From contig JACKFL010000005.1 in assembly GCA_020632495.1 (NCBI GenBank), forward strand, positions 248,001 to 312,000: a stretch of DNA of 64,000 nt, given 5' to 3'. Source of the stretch: Candidatus Omnitrophota bacterium. GTDB lineage: Bacteria > Omnitrophota > Gorgyraeia > Zapsychrales > Zapsychraceae. The position numbers and the translations under genes were made by a program. A model generated the notes under the pieces. It worked only from the letters and a program-made list of their open reading frames with translations. It was not told the DNA's origin and made no database searches. Positions 34,290-42,807 of this stretch are shown one piece after another. How positions within the stretch are numbered: the first letter of the stretch is position 1; each line of letters opens with the position of its first letter.

Positions 34290-34646
34290 TCATTGCAACG
34301 CCGTCACAATCCCGTCGATAACAATGTACGGTGAGTACTGCAGGTAGATGTTGCCGTGCTCGATCCAGCTGAAGAAAACGCGCACCCCGCGGTCCGGATC
34401 TTCCTGCTCCGCACCGGATGACAGGTCAAAGCGATGTCCCTCTTCGGGACAGACCACCACCTCTTCTTCCAGATTTCCGTCCGCTAGTCCGCAGCGACAG
34501 TGCGGACACTCATCCTCCAGCGCCGCCACCTCGTCCTCCCGGGGACGGAACACCGCGACGCGCCTGTCTTTGATTTGGTAACTCCTGCCTTTCCCCACCG
34601 GAACATGGTCCACGGACCCGAGGTTGATAATAAACGCCCTGTGCAT
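34290..34646 (-). CDS. NirD-like Rieske-fold protein with an altered cluster site, 118 aa
   Basis: This is a paralogue of the nirD product at 45205-45564 (shared RAYIINLG-type start, AVFR, the CPH site, GVRVFFSWIEHGNIYLQYSPYIVIDG end). A Rieske site needs C-x-H and C-x2-H. The first pair is present (CPH), but the second reads CPEEGH, so the ligand His of CPLH is replaced by Glu, with another His two residues on and two extra Cys after the first site (CPHCRC). The cluster may be lost or changed. The ATG at 34646 follows AAGGAGG. It is the last gene of the nitrate operon and has its own ANTAR-type attenuator, so its level is controlled separately. Confidence 0.8.
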   Translation of the reverse strand: MHRAFIINLGSVDHVPVGKGRSYQIKDRRVAVFRPREDEVAALEDECPHCRCGLADGNLEEEVVVCPEEGHRFDLSSGAEQEDPDRGVRVFFSWIEHGNIYLQYSPYIVIDGIVTALQ

Positions 34647-34705
34647 GAATGCCTCCTTGTCGAGATATTGCTCACCGGATTGGGTGCCGGGTCCGGTCGG
34701 CGCAT

Positions 34706-34779
34706 AAAAAAAGCCCGAGCGGCCGGTCGGTCCGGCGGTTCGGGCATCATTGCGGAAAAATGGCGACGACATTGCCGCC
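34706..34779 (-). promoter_or_regulatory. ANTAR-type antitermination leader before the NirD-like gene
   Basis: Minus strand, in order: stem GGCGGC/GTCGCC with hexaloop AATGTC (34762-34779); 6 bases; hexaloop AATGAT in an imperfect stem (about 34742-34755); then a terminator hairpin GCCCGA...TCGGGC (34713-34745) with seven T. The second stem shares its 3' arm with the terminator, so the two are mutually exclusive. Both loops have A at position 1 and G at position 4, the known recognition pattern of ANTAR-domain antiterminators. The element lies between mobA and the NirD-like gene. Confidence 0.72.
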
Positions 34780-34803
34780 TGTTGCGTTGAAATTTATTTT
34801 AAG

Positions 34804-35415
34804 TCAAGCCGATCCGCCTGTCAATTCCGGATAGCGGGGCAAGTCTTGCGGAGAATTGGCGTTGCCGAGCGTCTCCGCCATATAATCAGGGACCTCGATA
34901 TAACCGGGCATGCAAACTTCGACCAGCCGATGGACCGACAATTCCCGCCGGGCCAGCTGGCCGCGGACCATCGGCAACAAGTCCGCCTGATACCTGCCGA
35001 TCAGAGGCTCAATGCGGCCGTCCCGGCGCAGCAACAGCGGTGACCCTTCAACCTCGGCCGTTAACAACCGGTACAAGGCCGGGGTCGCGCGAAACAGGTC
35101 ACACGGTGTAACCAAATATTCCCGGTCGATTCCGGAGCTGAGCAGCGCGTCCAAAGCGCCCAGCGGACCGATGCCCGGAATTTCGTCGGTGATGTGCCGT
35201 CCGCGATTGAGCAGCGCCGGCGGGATTCCCTGCGCGTGGCCGACGAAGACAATACGTTGGCAGACCTGGCTGAGGGCCAAATAGACATGCTCGATCATCG
35301 TCAGACCGCTGACCAACCGGACCGCGGTCTTCGGTGTTCCCATCCGGGAACTCTCACCGCCGCACAGGATCGCGCCCGTGCGGGGCGGGTTAAACTTTTT
35401 CGGCAAGACATTCAT
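34804..35415 (-). CDS. mobA: Molybdenum cofactor guanylyltransferase MobA, 203 aa
   Basis: The start MNVLPKKFNPPRTGAILCGG leads directly into the nucleotidyltransferase motif LCGGESSRMGTPKTAV, in which the Gly-rich loop and Lys bind GTP. A PCDLFRATP segment follows, matching the Asp-containing metal site (PCDMP-like) of the family. MobA joins GMP to molybdopterin to form the guanine dinucleotide cofactor used by nitrate reductases of the DMSO reductase family. The adjacent nasA product is the likely recipient. The ATG at 35415 overlaps the end of the MOSC gene by 26 bases, so the two are translationally linked. Confidence 0.88.
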   Translation of the reverse strand: MNVLPKKFNPPRTGAILCGGESSRMGTPKTAVRLVSGLTMIEHVYLALSQVCQRIVFVGHAQGIPPALLNRGRHITDEIPGIGPLGALDALLSSGIDREYLVTPCDLFRATPALYRLLTAEVEGSPLLLRRDGRIEPLIGRYQADLLPMVRGQLARRELSVHRLVEVCMPGYIEVPDYMAETLGNANSPQDLPRYPELTGGSA

Positions 35416-35881
35416 GGCTGACCGGTATTTCCACCGTGACGCCCGCGCCGTTTTCCAGCGCCCCCGGGCGTATGACTTTGGCGTATACCCCGCATCGCCC
35501 AAGGATCGCCTTTTTTAATCGCGGGTCGATCGCATCCAGAACGTAGCAGGGCGGACGCTTGCGGGTGATCTCGATTTCGACACCGCCCTCGAAAATCAGG
35601 CGCGCCCCGATGGGAAGTCGGTTAACATTCACGTTGTTAAGATCGATATTCTCTCCGGTCATCCCGGCCGTCAACGGAAACCCTTCCCGGGTCAACTCCT
35701 CCAGCATCTCGATATCCTGCAGCGACACCGCCTGGGCGGGCCGGTAGTGTTTGGCGTGATTGTGCCCGTCCCCTTCCAGTCCGCCTTCGCGGATCAGCAC
35801 CGCGGGGACGGGACGTTTCGGGATCCCTCCTCCCGAGATATTGATCGAGGTCACTCTGGCCGCTGTATTGATCCGGATCAT
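35390..35881 (-). CDS. MOSC-domain protein, 163 aa
   Basis: The product shows the MOSC-domain plan: SINISGGGIPKRPV start, GLEGDGHNHAKHYRPAQAVSL, then MTGENIDL, LPIGARLIFEGGVEIEITRKRPPC and GRCGVYAKVIRPG with the conserved Cys. MOSC proteins handle sulfurated molybdenum cofactor or sulfur transfer. Its place between nasA and mobA points to maturation of the nitrate reductase cofactor. The ATG at 35881 overlaps the nasA stop (35878), which marks a tight operon. The exact reaction is not known for stand-alone members. Confidence 0.85.
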   Translation of the reverse strand: MIRINTAARVTSINISGGGIPKRPVPAVLIREGGLEGDGHNHAKHYRPAQAVSLQDIEMLEELTREGFPLTAGMTGENIDLNNVNVNRLPIGARLIFEGGVEIEITRKRPPCYVLDAIDPRLKKAILGRCGVYAKVIRPGALENGAGVTVEIPVSHECLAEKV

Positions 35882-38088
35882 GCCGCTTTCTCCGTTTGGA
35901 CCGTCATTATCTTCGCCGCGCACGATTTATAAGACGGTTGCCGTGAATATAGGTCGAAACATTTCAATGTCAAAAGATTGGTCTCGGGATAATGCATGGG
36001 CATAAAGATCTGGCCGCTGAACACCGACGGTTTGATCACGGCGTTGGCCGTCACCGAGCCGCGCCGGGTAACGACCCGGACCTGTTGTCCGGGACTAATG
36101 CTCAAGTCCCGCGCGTCCCGCGGGTTTATCTCAACATACACCTCTTGAGGGCACATTTTCTGCAAAATCTTTGATTTTCCCGTGCGCGTTTGCGTGTGCC
36201 ACTGTGAGGATGTCCCCCGCCCGGTGAGCAGTACCAATGGGTATTGCCGGCAGGTCGGTTCGGGATTGGGGGCGACGGCCTCAAACATGAACTGGGCGCG
36301 CCCGTCGCTGTGGTAGTACTCACCGTCCTCAAACAGCCGGCGCTCTGTAGCGGTTTCATCGTCTTCCGGACGGAACGGCCACTGAATGCCCCCGCACCGC
36401 TCCAGCATGCTATAATCCGCAATGCCGGTAATATCGCACGGCCGGCCGCGCGAGACTTCCTTTATCGTTTGAAACATATCCTCCGGCGCCGACCAGCGGT
36501 CGGTGATATCCTGGCAACCCCACTCGCGGCCGATCAGCTTGAAGATTTCAAAATCCGTCTTTGCCTCGCCGGGCGGTTCGGCGACGGCCCGGATCAAACC
36601 GAAACGGCGCTCGGAATTGATAAAGGTCCCTTCCTTTTCCCCCCATCCCGCCGCGGGTAAGACCAGGTCGGCCAGCTGCGCGGTCTCGGTGGAATGGTAC
36701 ATGTCCTGAACGACAAGAAACTCGAGCTTGGCCATGCATTCCTCAAAGAAGGTCCTGTTGATCCAGGAATGACCCGGATTCGTGGCGACGATCCACAACC
36801 CCTTGATCTTACCTTCGTGCACGCCTTCGATGATTTGATCATAGGCCCAGCTGTCCTCGGCCGGAATTCGTTCGGCACCGATCCCGAGGATCCCGGCGAT
36901 CTCGCCGCGGTGTTCCGCGTCGGAGAACATCCGTCCGCCGAGCAGGTTGGTGGTGTTGCTGTACAGGCGCGACCCCATCGCATTGCACTGGCCGGTGATC
37001 GAATTCGCGCCGGTCCCCGGGCGACCGATGTTGCCGGTCATCAACGCGAGATTGATGATAGCCTGCGCGGTCCGCGTGGCTTCATACCCCTGATTGACGC
37101 CCACCATCCACCAGAAAGACACGCGTTGGCTGCGGTGAATCAGCGCCGCCAGTTCCGCGATCTGTGTTTCCGGTATACCGCATACGGCACTGACGCGGTC
37201 CAAGGTGAATTCTTCAACGTGCCGGCTGAACGCTTCAAATGAATTTGTATTACGTTCGATGTAATCCTCGTCGATCCACTCATTCATGATAAGAAAATTA
37301 GCCACGCCGTACAGCAGGGACAAGTCGCTTTTCGGACGCAACGCGTAGTGCCGTGTGGCCGCGGTCGCCGTTTCGGTTTTGCGGGGATCGAGAACAATGA
37401 TTTCCGGATTATTTTGATTCATCAGGACCCGCTGCCACATAATCGGATGGGCGATACACGGATTGGCACCGACAAACACCAAACAATCCGACTGTTCGAA
37501 ATCCGCATACGTGAACGGCGGCGCGTCAAATCCGAACGACTGCTTGTACGCGGTCGCCGCCGTCGCCATGCACTGGCGCGTGTTGCCGTCACCGTGAACG
37601 ACCCCCATCCCGAACTTGGCAAGGATGCCCAACAGCGCCATCTCCTCGTTAGTGATCTGACCCGTACTTAAATAGGCAACACTCTCAGCACCGTGTCGTT
37701 GTTGAACGGCCTTGAACCGTTCGGCAAATGTCTTCAGTGCCGTCGGCCAGTCCACCGGCCTAAGCGTACCGTCGCTGTCGCGCAGCAAGGGCGTGGTGGC
37801 GCGGTCGGCGGCGTTAAGCACACTTAACGCCTCCCACCCCTTGGGACAGGCCTCACCCACATTGACCGGATACGCGTGCGTGGGGGTCAGATTGCAGGCC
37901 TTGCCGTCCTTAATATGCACGTCGAGACTGCAGCCCGTCGAACAATAACCGCACACCGCCTGGGTGACGCCGTCCGGCTTGAGCCGCCGCGGCAAATGTC
38001 CGAGTCCGAAGCCCGACTCTTCCAGACGGAGTTCTTCGGTAAACTTTCCGTCCGTCTGGTAAATTAATTTTTTCAACCGTTCCAGCAA
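35878..38088 (-). CDS. nasA: Assimilatory nitrate reductase catalytic subunit (molybdopterin, 4Fe-4S), 736 aa
   Basis: Near the N terminus the motif CGYCSTGC, with a later EACPKGW, binds one [4Fe-4S] cluster. The segment GDGNTRQCMATAA carries the Cys expected to ligate molybdenum, as in NasA and NarB. VGANPCIAHPIMWQR, NPGHSW and RGTSSQWHTQTRTGK fit the cofactor-binding domains of the DMSO reductase family. It lacks a Tat signal, so it works in the cytosol, reducing nitrate to nitrite for NirBD. At 736 residues it is the size of the NarB/NasA core without the extra iron-sulfur domain seen in some enterobacterial NasA. It follows a DmsBC-like electron-transfer gene by one base, so quinol-derived electrons are plausible. 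Confidence 0.88.
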   Translation of the reverse strand: MLERLKKLIYQTDGKFTEELRLEESGFGLGHLPRRLKPDGVTQAVCGYCSTGCSLDVHIKDGKACNLTPTHAYPVNVGEACPKGWEALSVLNAADRATTPLLRDSDGTLRPVDWPTALKTFAERFKAVQQRHGAESVAYLSTGQITNEEMALLGILAKFGMGVVHGDGNTRQCMATAATAYKQSFGFDAPPFTYADFEQSDCLVFVGANPCIAHPIMWQRVLMNQNNPEIIVLDPRKTETATAATRHYALRPKSDLSLLYGVANFLIMNEWIDEDYIERNTNSFEAFSRHVEEFTLDRVSAVCGIPETQIAELAALIHRSQRVSFWWMVGVNQGYEATRTAQAIINLALMTGNIGRPGTGANSITGQCNAMGSRLYSNTTNLLGGRMFSDAEHRGEIAGILGIGAERIPAEDSWAYDQIIEGVHEGKIKGLWIVATNPGHSWINRTFFEECMAKLEFLVVQDMYHSTETAQLADLVLPAAGWGEKEGTFINSERRFGLIRAVAEPPGEAKTDFEIFKLIGREWGCQDITDRWSAPEDMFQTIKEVSRGRPCDITGIADYSMLERCGGIQWPFRPEDDETATERRLFEDGEYYHSDGRAQFMFEAVAPNPEPTCRQYPLVLLTGRGTSSQWHTQTRTGKSKILQKMCPQEVYVEINPRDARDLSISPGQQVRVVTRRGSVTANAVIKPSVFSGQIFMPMHYPETNLLTLKCFDLYSRQPSYKSCAAKIMTVQTEKAA

Positions 38089-38089
38089 T

Positions 38090-39715
38090 TCATGATCCTC
38101 CCGGCATCCGGTAAGCTACGACTGCCCGGAAAAACAGATAACGTGACGCCAACTCCCCCGCCCCGCAAAACAACAATATGGCGGCCGCCAACATACCCGT
38201 CGCTGCCGGCGATGCTCCGGCCGCCGCCGCCAATCCCAGCGGAAGGACGATACCGCCGGTTAATCCGCATACCCACCTGGCACGCCAGTACTTGTGCAGC
38301 GGTCCCCGCAACAGGGACGCTGTCTTGGTAATCATGGGCCGGGTTGCGTAATCCTTTAGCCAAAAAACAGCCGTTTCGGTAGCCAGCTTCATGACGGTCA
38401 CCGCGCCTATCAGCGCCGCGAGCCCGCGCTCAGCGCCCGGGGCGGCATGACCGGCGGCGACCGTGACCAGCAAACCCGTCGCCGCGCCCAGTATTCCCAT
38501 GGTGGCAAAAAATTTAATGTTCGTCAACGGGTGATCCCAGAACGGCCGGCGTGTGTCGCGATAAACCATCACTGAGGCAAAAATCCCGGTCATCCCCAGC
38601 AAAACCGTAGACGCGGACAGCAGCGGCATGACATTTCTACCGGGGATCATTCCGGAGAGCCATTGGTCCAGCGCGGGTAAATGCACACACGCCGCGTACA
38701 ACAACGCCACATGCGCGAAAGCCGCGAAGGCGATAATCTCACGGCTCAACCAGGATTGGCGAAATCCCAGCACAGCCCGGTAAAACAGGTGCGGCCGCCC
38801 CAAATGCATTATGCTGGCTCCCAAGGCCGTAAGTCCGACGGCGAGCGCGGCCGTCACCAGGGCCGGTCGGATTGCCGCCGCGCCGAAAAAGGTCGTGGCG
38901 ATCCATTCATAAAGGAAGGTCCCGACGGACAATTGCGTCAGTGTGAGCATCACGACCAGCGGCGGATGCGAGTGTTCCGGCGTAACCGCGGCGTCGTCGG
39001 CCGGCTGCATATCCGCCGGCATCCGGCGCGCGGTCTTAAATTTAGTCGTAGGGTACGTGTAGTCCGACATCGGCGCACCCGGAATATCGACAAATTCTCC
39101 ACTGTTCTGACGGACCTCCGCAGTATCCACCACCGTAATGCGGATCGCCCCGTTCGGACAGGCGCGCACGCAGGCCGGGGCCTGCCCTGCCTTCAGCCGG
39201 CCAACGCACATGTCGCATTTGTGCACAATGCCGCGCTTCTCGTTATACTTCGGCACATCATACGGGCATTTCAGTATACAATACTGACAACCGAAGCACT
39301 GGTCGTCCAAGTGTTTGACCACGCCGGTTTCTTCGTCCTTCGTGTACGCCAGTGTCGGACAGCCGCTCAGACAGGCCGGATCCGCGCAGTGATGACACGC
39401 GGTGGTGACGTGTTGCAGCACGGCATTGTCATCCGTACCGCCCTGAATCAACCCTACCGCCCGCCACGTTTCATCTTCGTCGAGACCGTTCTCGCTGTGA
39501 CAGGCTGTCACGCACGCCTTGCATCCGGTGCACTTGTCCAGATCCACCTCAAAAGCGTATTGTTTCCCCGGACCCGGGGCGGTCTTGGGTATGAGTTCTT
39601 CGTATTTCTTTTGGTTGGGTCCGAATACCCCCTTATCGTGCTTCCGCGAAAACCGTTCAATGGCCGCGGTCAACGAACGCCGGTCGGTAGGATTATTCAT
39701 CACATGCTGGGTCAT
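38090..39715 (-). CDS. DmsB-DmsC-type fusion: four-cluster ferredoxin plus membrane anchor, 541 aa
   Basis: Residues about 45-200 contain four [4Fe-4S] sites: CTGCKACVTAC, CHHCADPACLSGC, CFGCQYCILKC and CDMCVGRLKAGQAPACVRAC, as in DmsB/NrfC proteins. From about 255 to the end there are eight or so membrane helices of the DmsC anchor type (GASIMHLGRPHLFYRAVLGFRQSWLSREI). DmsC anchors take electrons from quinol and pass them to the ferredoxin subunit. Placed directly upstream of nasA, it probably feeds the nitrate reductase from the membrane. I chose ATG 39715, 22 bases after the porin stop; longer starts overlap the porin gene. There is no signal peptide before the ferredoxin part, which fits a cytosolic orientation. 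Confidence 0.85.
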   Translation of the reverse strand: MTQHVMNNPTDRRSLTAAIERFSRKHDKGVFGPNQKKYEELIPKTAPGPGKQYAFEVDLDKCTGCKACVTACHSENGLDEDETWRAVGLIQGGTDDNAVLQHVTTACHHCADPACLSGCPTLAYTKDEETGVVKHLDDQCFGCQYCILKCPYDVPKYNEKRGIVHKCDMCVGRLKAGQAPACVRACPNGAIRITVVDTAEVRQNSGEFVDIPGAPMSDYTYPTTKFKTARRMPADMQPADDAAVTPEHSHPPLVVMLTLTQLSVGTFLYEWIATTFFGAAAIRPALVTAALAVGLTALGASIMHLGRPHLFYRAVLGFRQSWLSREIIAFAAFAHVALLYAACVHLPALDQWLSGMIPGRNVMPLLSASTVLLGMTGIFASVMVYRDTRRPFWDHPLTNIKFFATMGILGAATGLLVTVAAGHAAPGAERGLAALIGAVTVMKLATETAVFWLKDYATRPMITKTASLLRGPLHKYWRARWVCGLTGGIVLPLGLAAAAGASPAATGMLAAAILLFCGAGELASRYLFFRAVVAYRMPGGS

Positions 39716-39737
39716 ATCCGGTTGTTCATGTCGGGAA

Positions 39738-40976
39738 CTAATAGGTGACTCCCAGGCCGAAGACGATCTTTTTGCGATCGGTCGCAAAACCGTCGGTGTC
39801 ATAGTCGGCATACTTAACTTCGGCGTAGACGTTTTTGGTTATCGGCTGTTTGACGTAAACTCCCCACTCGGTCCCGTAATCCATGCTCCCTTCCTCCGCG
39901 GAGAAATCATGGTACTGGACCTTGGCCAACAGACCGTTGAGGAATTTCATATCGCCTTCGATTCCGCTGACTTTATAGGTCACGTCGACGTAAAAGTCTT
40001 CCAAACCGGTCGCCGGCGTTGCCAAAAATACGTCGGCCCATCCGTTCCACTTATGCAAGGTTGCCAACGGTGTGGCAAAGGCAGCCATCCCGTTGTCGCT
40101 GCCCAGCACTTCGAAACCGACGGTGGTCGTAAAACCATGACAGCTCAACCCGCCGGAGATGTGGTAATAATCGGCGTCATAGTCGGTTGTGTTGGACCCG
40201 TAGTCCTGCTGAAAGGCGTACTCACCGTAATAATTTCCGGTGACATGTTCCGTCAGCTTTTGCTTACCGTCCAGGCTGATCCCGAAGCTCTGGTTCGAGG
40301 CGGCCGGGGCGTCCGTTTCAAAATCCAACAAGTAGGAATACACGACGATCTTGCCCAGCGGTGTGCTGGTGTTGGAGATGTTAAACAGATGGCTGTCCGA
40401 ATCCCAGTCACCTGCCGGAGAATCGTCTCCGAAGATACGGTTAACGCCGTTAATGTACCCGTACTGGATTTCCGTATCCGGCAGGCTTTTGTTGGAAATG
40501 GTAATGGCGTCGAACGTCTGATTGTTTTGCCGCCATCCGACGTGTCCGACAAACCGGTGTCCGTCGAGTGTGATCACCTGACGCCCGAGTTTCACGGTCG
40601 TTTCCGGAATACCGGTGTACTGCAAAAAGGATTGATTGACTTCGGTGTTCTCAACGTCGGCCACTACCGGATACGTGGTGCGCCCGTTGAGCGTATCATT
40701 GTAATCGTCGTCACCGATTTGGGTGATATTCTCGAACTCCAGTACAGCCGAGAAATTTTCATAGGTTCCCGTCTTGTAGCCGAAGCGCGTTCTCAGCGTC
40801 GATGCCTCGGCGTCATTGGCCAGGCCGTCCTGCTCCACATACTCGAAGCGGTAGCGGGCATCTATGTAGGGAGTCCCCTCCAAAAGGGCCTCCTTCAAAG
40901 AATCCGCGGCGTAGGCGGTTCCACTCAACAGGATCATTGTGACTGCGAATACACTCCCGGAAATGCGTAACTTCAT
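39738..40976 (-). CDS. Outer-membrane porin in the nitrate operon, 412 aa
   Basis: A Sec signal peptide (MKLRISGSVFAVTMILLSGT, cleavage AYA-AD) is followed by a beta-barrel-like sequence with alternating polar and hydrophobic strands, many Tyr, Asp and Gly, and a terminal strand ending FGLGVTY with the C-terminal aromatic residue recognised by the BAM machinery. Blocks such as YIDARYRFEYVEQDG and VKLGRQVITLDGHRFVGHVGWRQNNQTFDA resemble alginate-export/OprB-type 16-18-stranded porins. It sits 25 bases after nrtD and just before the DmsBC-like gene, so nitrate or nitrite uptake across the outer membrane is likely. Confidence 0.82.
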   Translation of the reverse strand: MKLRISGSVFAVTMILLSGTAYAADSLKEALLEGTPYIDARYRFEYVEQDGLANDAEASTLRTRFGYKTGTYENFSAVLEFENITQIGDDDYNDTLNGRTTYPVVADVENTEVNQSFLQYTGIPETTVKLGRQVITLDGHRFVGHVGWRQNNQTFDAITISNKSLPDTEIQYGYINGVNRIFGDDSPAGDWDSDSHLFNISNTSTPLGKIVVYSYLLDFETDAPAASNQSFGISLDGKQKLTEHVTGNYYGEYAFQQDYGSNTTDYDADYYHISGGLSCHGFTTTVGFEVLGSDNGMAAFATPLATLHKWNGWADVFLATPATGLEDFYVDVTYKVSGIEGDMKFLNGLLAKVQYHDFSAEEGSMDYGTEWGVYVKQPITKNVYAEVKYADYDTDGFATDRKKIVFGLGVTY

Positions 40977-41001
40977 TTTGTCTGCTCCTTCTTACGTGAG
41001 A

Positions 41002-41880
41002 TTAAATTTTTCCCAAAGCCATCTCTGTACTATTTGTGTCTGCTTGTGAAGACACTGTGATTTGGCTTCTTGCGGACGGCGATGGATTATCCCTCAACTT
41101 ATCTTTATCGTGACCGTTCAAAAAGTCAAGCAAATGTCCGCGGCAATCGTAATAGCGGGGGTCTTCCATGACCGCGGACCGTTCACGGGGACGCTGGAAC
41201 GGTATCTCCAGGACATCCCCCACCTTTGCATACGGCCCGGAGGTCATCATCACCACCCGGTCGGATAAGTAAAGTGCCTCATCGACGTCATGCGTCACCA
41301 TGATGGCGGTAATTTTCTCTTTGTTCCAAACTTCCAGAAGTACGTCCTGCAGTTCGGCGCGTGTCAGGGAATCGAGCATCCCAAAGGGTTCGTCGAGGAG
41401 CAGGACCCGCGGCTTCAGGGCGAAGGCGCGCGCGATGCCGACCCGCTGTTTCATCCCGTTGGAAAGATCGGAAGCCTTCTTGTCCAGCGCTTCGATCAGG
41501 CCCACACGGTTCAAATAGTATTTGCAGATATCCTCCTGTTGCTTCCTGGTTCCATGCGGATAAACACGGCGGACGCCGAGCATGACGTTTTCCAGCGTCG
41601 TCATCCACGGGAACAAGCTCGGGGACTGAAAGACGACCGCGCGGTCCGGCCCCGCTCCCTGGATGACCCGGCCTTCAACGGTAATATCCCCGTCGCTGAT
41701 ATCATTCAAACCGGCTATCATCATCAGCGCCGTGGATTTACCGCAACCGGAATGTCCGATGACGGCCACGAATTCACCCTCGTCGACGCGCAGATTGAAT
41801 TCCTCCAGCACCGTAAAGGGTCCGTTCTTGGTCGGGTACACCTTCTTCAAATTGACGATCTCGAGCATGGGAGGTTTCAT
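41002..41880 (-). CDS. nrtD: Nitrate ABC transporter ATP-binding protein (NrtD type), 292 aa
   Basis: This is an ABC ATPase with Walker A GHSGCGKST, Q loop VFQSPSLFPW, signature LSNGMKQRVGIARA, Walker B VLLLDEPFGMLD and H loop VTHDVDEA. The start KKVYPTKNGPFTVLEEFNLRVDEGEF fits the NrtD/SsuB/TauB nitrate-taurine group. The C-terminal extension (YYDCRGHLLDFLNG) is also seen in NrtD proteins. It powers uptake together with the other ATPase, NrtB and NrtA, encoded upstream in the same operon. Confidence 0.88.
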   Translation of the reverse strand: MKPPMLEIVNLKKVYPTKNGPFTVLEEFNLRVDEGEFVAVIGHSGCGKSTALMMIAGLNDISDGDITVEGRVIQGAGPDRAVVFQSPSLFPWMTTLENVMLGVRRVYPHGTRKQQEDICKYYLNRVGLIEALDKKASDLSNGMKQRVGIARAFALKPRVLLLDEPFGMLDSLTRAELQDVLLEVWNKEKITAIMVTHDVDEALYLSDRVVMMTSGPYAKVGDVLEIPFQRPRERSAVMEDPRYYDCRGHLLDFLNGHDKDKLRDNPSPSARSQITVSSQADTNSTEMALGKI

Positions 41881-41907
41881 AGAGTGTCTCCTTGTATGAT
41901 GACCGGG

Positions 41908-42798
41908 TTATTCGATAACCGCACGGATTTTCTTGGACAGGACGGCCTCTCTTTGCGACGGTCGCAGGTCCCTGGGCTGCAAATCCGGAAGCTTGAGTTC
42001 CAGCGCAGACTTGCCGGCGCCGGTCTCTTTTCCGATATCCAGCATGTAACGGACGATATCGTTGCGCAGATGCTTGTATATGTCGTTGTCGTTGAGTTCA
42101 TTCTTATCGCGCGGCCGCGGCAGGTTCACGCGGAACTCCGGTCCCAGCGTGGCCCGCGGGCCGGGTTTCAACGGGATGATCCGGTCGGCGAGGATAATGC
42201 CTTCATCGACGTCATTGGTGATCATGACCGCCGTCTTGCGGTCTTCCCGCCAAATTTTTTCAATTTCATACTGCAGCGTTCCCCGGGTCAGGGCGTCGAG
42301 AGCGCTCAACGGTTCGTCCAGCAACAGGATCTCGGGATTCATCGCCAGCGCGCGCGCCACCGACACCCGCTGTCTCATCCCGCCGGAGAGTTCACTGGGT
42401 CGCTTGTGCAAGGCCGGCGTCAAATTGACCATCTCGATGTACTTACGGACCTGGTCATGCCGGCGCTGCGGATCCCAGTCCTTAAAGACCTGATTCACCG
42501 CCACGGCCACGTTCCCCTCCACGGTCAGCCACGGCAGCAGCGAATAATTTTGAAACACGATACCGCGGTCCGGTCCCGGACCGGTGATCTTTTTGCCGCG
42601 CAGAAGGACCTCGCCTTCATCCGGCTGGATCAGCCCGCAGATAAGCGAAATCAGCGTGGTCTTGCCGCTACCGGAGAAGCCGATCACCGCGACGAACTCC
42701 CCTTCGCAGATCGTCATGTTGACGTCCTTCAGGACTTCGGTCCGTTCCGCGCCTTCCCCGTATGACTTGCTTACGTTTCTGAGTTCCAGAAATGCCAT
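41908..42798 (-). CDS. nrtC: Second nitrate ABC transporter ATP-binding protein (NrtC-position), 296 aa
   Basis: This ATPase has Walker A GFSGSGKTT, Q loop VFQNYSLLPW, signature LSGGMRQRVSVARA, Walker B ILLLDEPLSALD and switch VTITND-like VMITNDVDEG. In place of His in the switch (THD) it has Asn-Asp (TND). It occupies the position of NrtC but lacks the C-terminal NrtA-like regulatory domain of cyanobacterial NrtC, ending instead in a short helical tail of about 60 residues. It would form a heterodimer with the neighbouring NrtD-type ATPase. Confidence 0.82.
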   Translation of the reverse strand: MAFLELRNVSKSYGEGAERTEVLKDVNMTICEGEFVAVIGFSGSGKTTLISLICGLIQPDEGEVLLRGKKITGPGPDRGIVFQNYSLLPWLTVEGNVAVAVNQVFKDWDPQRRHDQVRKYIEMVNLTPALHKRPSELSGGMRQRVSVARALAMNPEILLLDEPLSALDALTRGTLQYEIEKIWREDRKTAVMITNDVDEGIILADRIIPLKPGPRATLGPEFRVNLPRPRDKNELNDNDIYKHLRNDIVRYMLDIGKETGAGKSALELKLPDLQPRDLRPSQREAVLSKKIRAVIE

Positions 42799-42807
42799 GG
42801 TTCTCCC

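Noticed and set aside
34647..34772. N-terminal extension of the NirD-like protein
   Set aside because: It overlaps the attenuator; ATG 34646 follows a strong AAGGAGG.
41908..42798. Cyanobacterial-type NrtC with a regulatory C-terminal binding domain
   Set aside because: The protein is only 296 residues; the tail after the ATPase core is far too short for an NrtA-like domain.
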